A DNA stretch of 7,544 bases from assembly GCA_028684405.1 (NCBI GenBank), contig JAQUGA010000042.1:7223-14766 (forward strand). Reading direction: 5' to 3'. The position numbers and the translations under genes are program-made. The first letter of the stretch is position 1. The number at the start of each line of letters is the position of its first letter. The notes below the pieces were generated by a model that did not search any database, was not told the origin of the DNA, and saw only the letters and a list, made by a program, of their open reading frames with translations. This DNA comes from Bacteroidales bacterium (GTDB lineage Bacteria; Bacteroidota; Bacteroidia; Bacteroidales; WCHB1-69). Positions 5,527 through 7,544 of this stretch are shown here, piece after piece.

Positions 5527-5688
5527 ATGAAAAGAACATATCAACCTTCGAATAGAAAAAGGAAAAACAAACACGGTTTTCGCAAAAGAATGGAATCGGC
5601 TAACGGTCGTAACATTTTAGCGAAACGTCGTGCAAAAGGTCGTAAAAAATTGACCGTTTCTGACCAAAATAATGCGAAAAAATTCTAA
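5527..5688 (+). CDS. rpmH: 50S ribosomal protein L34
   Basis: This is a 53-codon gene (ATG 5527, TAA 5686). The protein begins MKRTYQPSNRKRKNKHGFRK, continues RMESANGRNILAKRRAKGR and KKLTVS, and ends in a short tail DQNNAKKF. The first 45 residues are the classic L34 sequence; the tail makes it a little longer than the 44-46 residue proteins of many bacteria, which I believe is usual in Bacteroidota. L34 is a small basic protein of the large subunit. The gene lies after rplI and is closed by the terminator at 5720-5758. In many other bacteria rpmH sits beside rnpA and dnaA; here it does not. Confidence 0.96.
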   Translation: MKRTYQPSNRKRKNKHGFRKRMESANGRNILAKRRAKGRKKLTVSDQNNAKKF

Positions 5689-5719
5689 TTAATTTTTTCT
5701 TTTTCCAAAATTTATTACA

Positions 5720-5758
5720 GCAAAGAAGTATGGTTATTCCACTCTTCTTTGCTTTTTT
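5720..5758 (+). terminator. Intrinsic terminator of the ribosomal-protein operon
   Basis: GCAAAGAAG (5720-5728) pairs perfectly with CTTCTTTGC (5744-5752). A 2x2 internal loop follows, then an upper stem TGG/CCA closes a TTATT loop, and six Ts follow at 5753-5758. It lies 31 bases after the rpmH stop. Confidence 0.92.
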
Positions 5759-5887
5759 GTATTAGAGTAGTGCATTTGATTATTTGCCTCTGTATTGTCT
5801 AGAAGTTAATACTGGATTGTGGTTGGCAACTGATAGCCTCCATAACAGACTTGAACCCTCAGATATACTCGTCATGCTCGGTGCACC
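5759..5887. other. Intergenic gap with a tRNA-like fragment
   Basis: No gene is seen here. On the minus strand, 5887-5848 reads like a broken tRNA. It has a T-loop-like GGTTCAAGTC at 5857-5848 and, before it, a segment GAGCATGACGAG that resembles a tRNA-Met (CAT) anticodon arm. No acceptor stem or D-arm can be paired and the T-stem has mismatches, so it is not a working tRNA. It may be a decayed tRNA, an integration scar or chance similarity. An 8-bp palindrome GGTGCACC (5880-5887) lies at its edge. Confidence 0.3.
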
Positions 5888-5922
5888 AAAAAAAAAGAGT
5901 TCAGAAAACTGAACTCTTTTTT
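5888..5922. terminator. Bidirectional intrinsic terminator between rpmH and the DPP III gene
   Basis: AAAAAAGAGTTCAG (5891-5904) pairs perfectly with CTGAACTCTTTTTT (5909-5922), a 14-bp stem with an AAAA loop. With an A-run on the left and a T-run on the right it works on both strands. It lies 18 bases past the stop of the minus-strand peptidase gene and backs up the plus-strand terminator at 5720-5758. Confidence 0.92.
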
Positions 5923-5940
5923 AAAAATCATCAAAGAATC

Positions 5941-7544
5941 TTACAAATTCCGAATTGGCAAGAAAGAGTATTTCTTAGAATAATCCAACATTTGTTTAGT
6001 ATAATTATCAGGATATTCAACTTTGATGTCAACAATTTTTCCATCTTTTTCAACAGGAACAAATTGAGGATTCATAAAACCACCATAAGGAGCTACTTTT
6101 AGTTTAGAATAACGATCTAGAATTTCTTTATGGAAATCATAATCTATTTTAATACCGTAGTTTTCAACTAATTGTTTGCCCGCTTTAAAATCTCCAGTTG
6201 ATTTCATGCGTTGAACTTCCGATAAAAGTTCGCCAAATAGTTTTTGTAGTTTTATATAATCGTTGATTACGAAATAGGTTTTGCCATCTTTGGTCAATTT
6301 TTCAATTACGTTTTCTTCTTTTCCTTTTTCGTAGCACCATCTTGAAATAATAGCACGATTACGCATGTGAGCTTGTTCTATGTTTTTACCCAATTCAATG
6401 CGGGTTAGTTGCATCATAAGACCATTGCGGATATATTTGTCATAAGCTGCTTTGGCAACGTCTAGGCTTTCCATTAAGCCCAACTCAACCATTTTATTGT
6501 CCATCATAAAATATAGGGCAAATAAGTCAGCACGACATTCCTCTAATACAGAACTGTAGTTTTTCAAAGCATCATCAGAAATTCCAGGAAGTACTTGTCC
6601 AGAACCGTGACCCAAACATTCGTGCATATCGGTATGCAAGTTGTCTGCCAAAGCACCATGTTTTTTGCTTAATTCAATTTCAGCTTCAGAAGAACAGAAT
6701 TCTTCCAAAACACCACCGCCTAGAGCTGCTTGATCGTATGCATAAGTGATGTTTTCCATAGTGACCGACTTAGAGCCATGATCTTTGCGAATCCAGTTGG
6801 CATTGGGCAAATTAATTCCGATGGGAGTAGTGGGGTAGCAGGCTCCGCCCAATTGAGCCACCGTAATTACTTTTGCAGTAACACCTTTGACCTCCTTTTT
6901 CTTAAATTTTGTATCAACTGGTGAATGATCTTCAAACCATTGAGCGTTGTTGCTGATAATTTCGGTTCTTTTGGTAGCTTCAATGTCTTTAAAATTTACA
7001 ACCGCTTCCCAAGTTGCTTTCATGCCCATTGGATCGTCATAAGTTTCGATAAAACCATTTACAAAATCAATGTGCGACGCAACATCTTTTACCCACAAAA
7101 CATTATACGCATCCCATGTTCTTAAATCACCGGTTTTGTAATATTCAATAAGTTTTTCAATGTGTTCTTTTTGTTGTTGGTTTTCGGCTACGCCAGCTGC
7201 TTTATTTAACCAATAAATAATTTTCGTAATGGCTTCACCATACAAACCGTTTTCAGAATAAACCATCTCGCTTACTTTTCCATCTTTTTTCACCACTTTA
7301 GAGTTTAAACCCAAAGAAATTGGCTTTGAATCTTTTGGGTCGCGAAGTTTAGCATAATATGCTTCTACCTCTTTTTGTGTTACGCCTTCATAAAAATTAA
7401 CCGCAGAACTTTTAACCAAATCAACGCCATCATCTTGAACTACTTTTTTGGGAGCTATTTTGGGATCAAAAATATAAGGAGAAACTCTAGCAATAAATTG
7501 ATCGATGTTTTCGCCATCCATTAGTGAAAATTGTGCGTTTTTTG
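5941..7544 (-). CDS. Dipeptidyl peptidase III, M49 family (5' end outside the window)
   Basis: A zinc exopeptidase that releases dipeptides from the N-terminus of short peptides. Counting from a Met at 7521, 526 residues are seen, but the frame stays open for seven more codons (KNAQFSL) to the window edge, so this Met is internal. The M49 zinc motif HEXXGH is HECLGH at residues 300-305 (bases 6607-6624), and the second motif EExxAD is EECRAD at 327-332, which gives the third zinc ligand. Other strongly conserved parts are KTGDLRTWDAYN, NGFIETYDDPMG, ATWEAVVNFKD, TEIISNNAQWFEDHSP, CYPTTPIGINLPNANW and the C-terminal VAPYGGFMNPQF. The HECLGH form and sequence are close to the Bacteroides thetaiotaomicron enzyme (about 675 residues), so roughly 140 residues lie beyond the edge. 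Whether it is cytosolic or carries a lipoprotein signal cannot be seen here. It has its own terminator at 5888-5922 and no visible link with the ribosomal genes it faces. Confidence 0.95.
   Translation of the reverse strand, partial: KNAQFSLMDGENIDQFIARVSPYIFDPKIAPKKVVQDDGVDLVKSSAVNFYEGVTQKEVEAYYAKLRDPKDSKPISLGLNSKVVKKDGKVSEMVYSENGLYGEAITKIIYWLNKAAGVAENQQQKEHIEKLIEYYKTGDLRTWDAYNVLWVKDVASHIDFVNGFIETYDDPMGMKATWEAVVNFKDIEATKRTEIISNNAQWFEDHSPVDTKFKKKEVKGVTAKVITVAQLGGACYPTTPIGINLPNANWIRKDHGSKSVTMENITYAYDQAALGGGVLEEFCSSEAEIELSKKHGALADNLHTDMHECLGHGSGQVLPGISDDALKNYSSVLEECRADLFALYFMMDNKMVELGLMESLDVAKAAYDKYIRNGLMMQLTRIELGKNIEQAHMRNRAIISRWCYEKGKEENVIEKLTKDGKTYFVINDYIKLQKLFGELLSEVQRMKSTGDFKAGKQLVENYGIKIDYDFHKEILDRYSKLKVAPYGGFMNPQFVPVEKDGKIVDIKVEYPDNYTKQMLDYSKKYSFLPIRNL

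Noticed and set aside
5851..6102. Plus-strand frame of 83 codons across the bidirectional terminator
   Set aside because: It runs through a 14-bp terminator hairpin and the antisense of the conserved C-terminus of DPP III.

Overview
The window looks like a chromosomal segment of an AT-rich member of the Bacteroidota. Four things point there: promoters of the TTG/TTTG ... TAnnTTTG type, start codons without Shine-Dalgarno sequences but with A/T-rich leaders, the rpsF-rpsR-rplI cluster, and an M49 dipeptidyl peptidase with the bacterial HECLGH motif. I cannot fix the class or genus from the sequence alone.

Left part (1-2999, minus strand): a three-gene cell-envelope operon. In transcription order it holds a secreted protein with a transglycosylase-like domain and two LysM domains (1572-2999), an Ape1-like SGNH/GDSL esterase with an N-terminal membrane anchor (96-1556), and the start of a third gene that overlaps the esterase stop and leaves the window (1-106). 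The transglycosylase-like domain has lost its catalytic glutamate and the conserved AYN motif, so it is probably a peptidoglycan-binding pseudoenzyme.

Middle (3000-4221): a long intergenic region precedes a divergently transcribed XRE-family regulator (3577-4221). The gap carries an array of about nine 18-bp inverted repeats with consensus TGTTTAC-N4-GTAAACA. Six lie near the envelope-operon promoter and three cover the regulator promoter and start codon, with an AT-rich spacer of about 210 bp between the groups. Both promoters can be read as TTTG-N20-TAnnTTTG and both are overlapped by repeats. The layout suggests that the regulator represses itself and also controls the envelope operon. This is the most interesting part of the window.

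Right-centre (4222-5758, plus strand): a housekeeping ribosomal-protein operon with a good promoter, rpsF (S6), rpsR (S18) and rplI (L9), followed by rpmH (L34). The last gene is only 53 codons long and is easily missed. A strong intrinsic terminator closes the block.

Right end (5759-7544): a short gap with a tRNA-like fragment and a strong bidirectional hairpin terminator, then the C-terminal three quarters or so of dipeptidyl peptidase III on the minus strand, cut off by the window edge.
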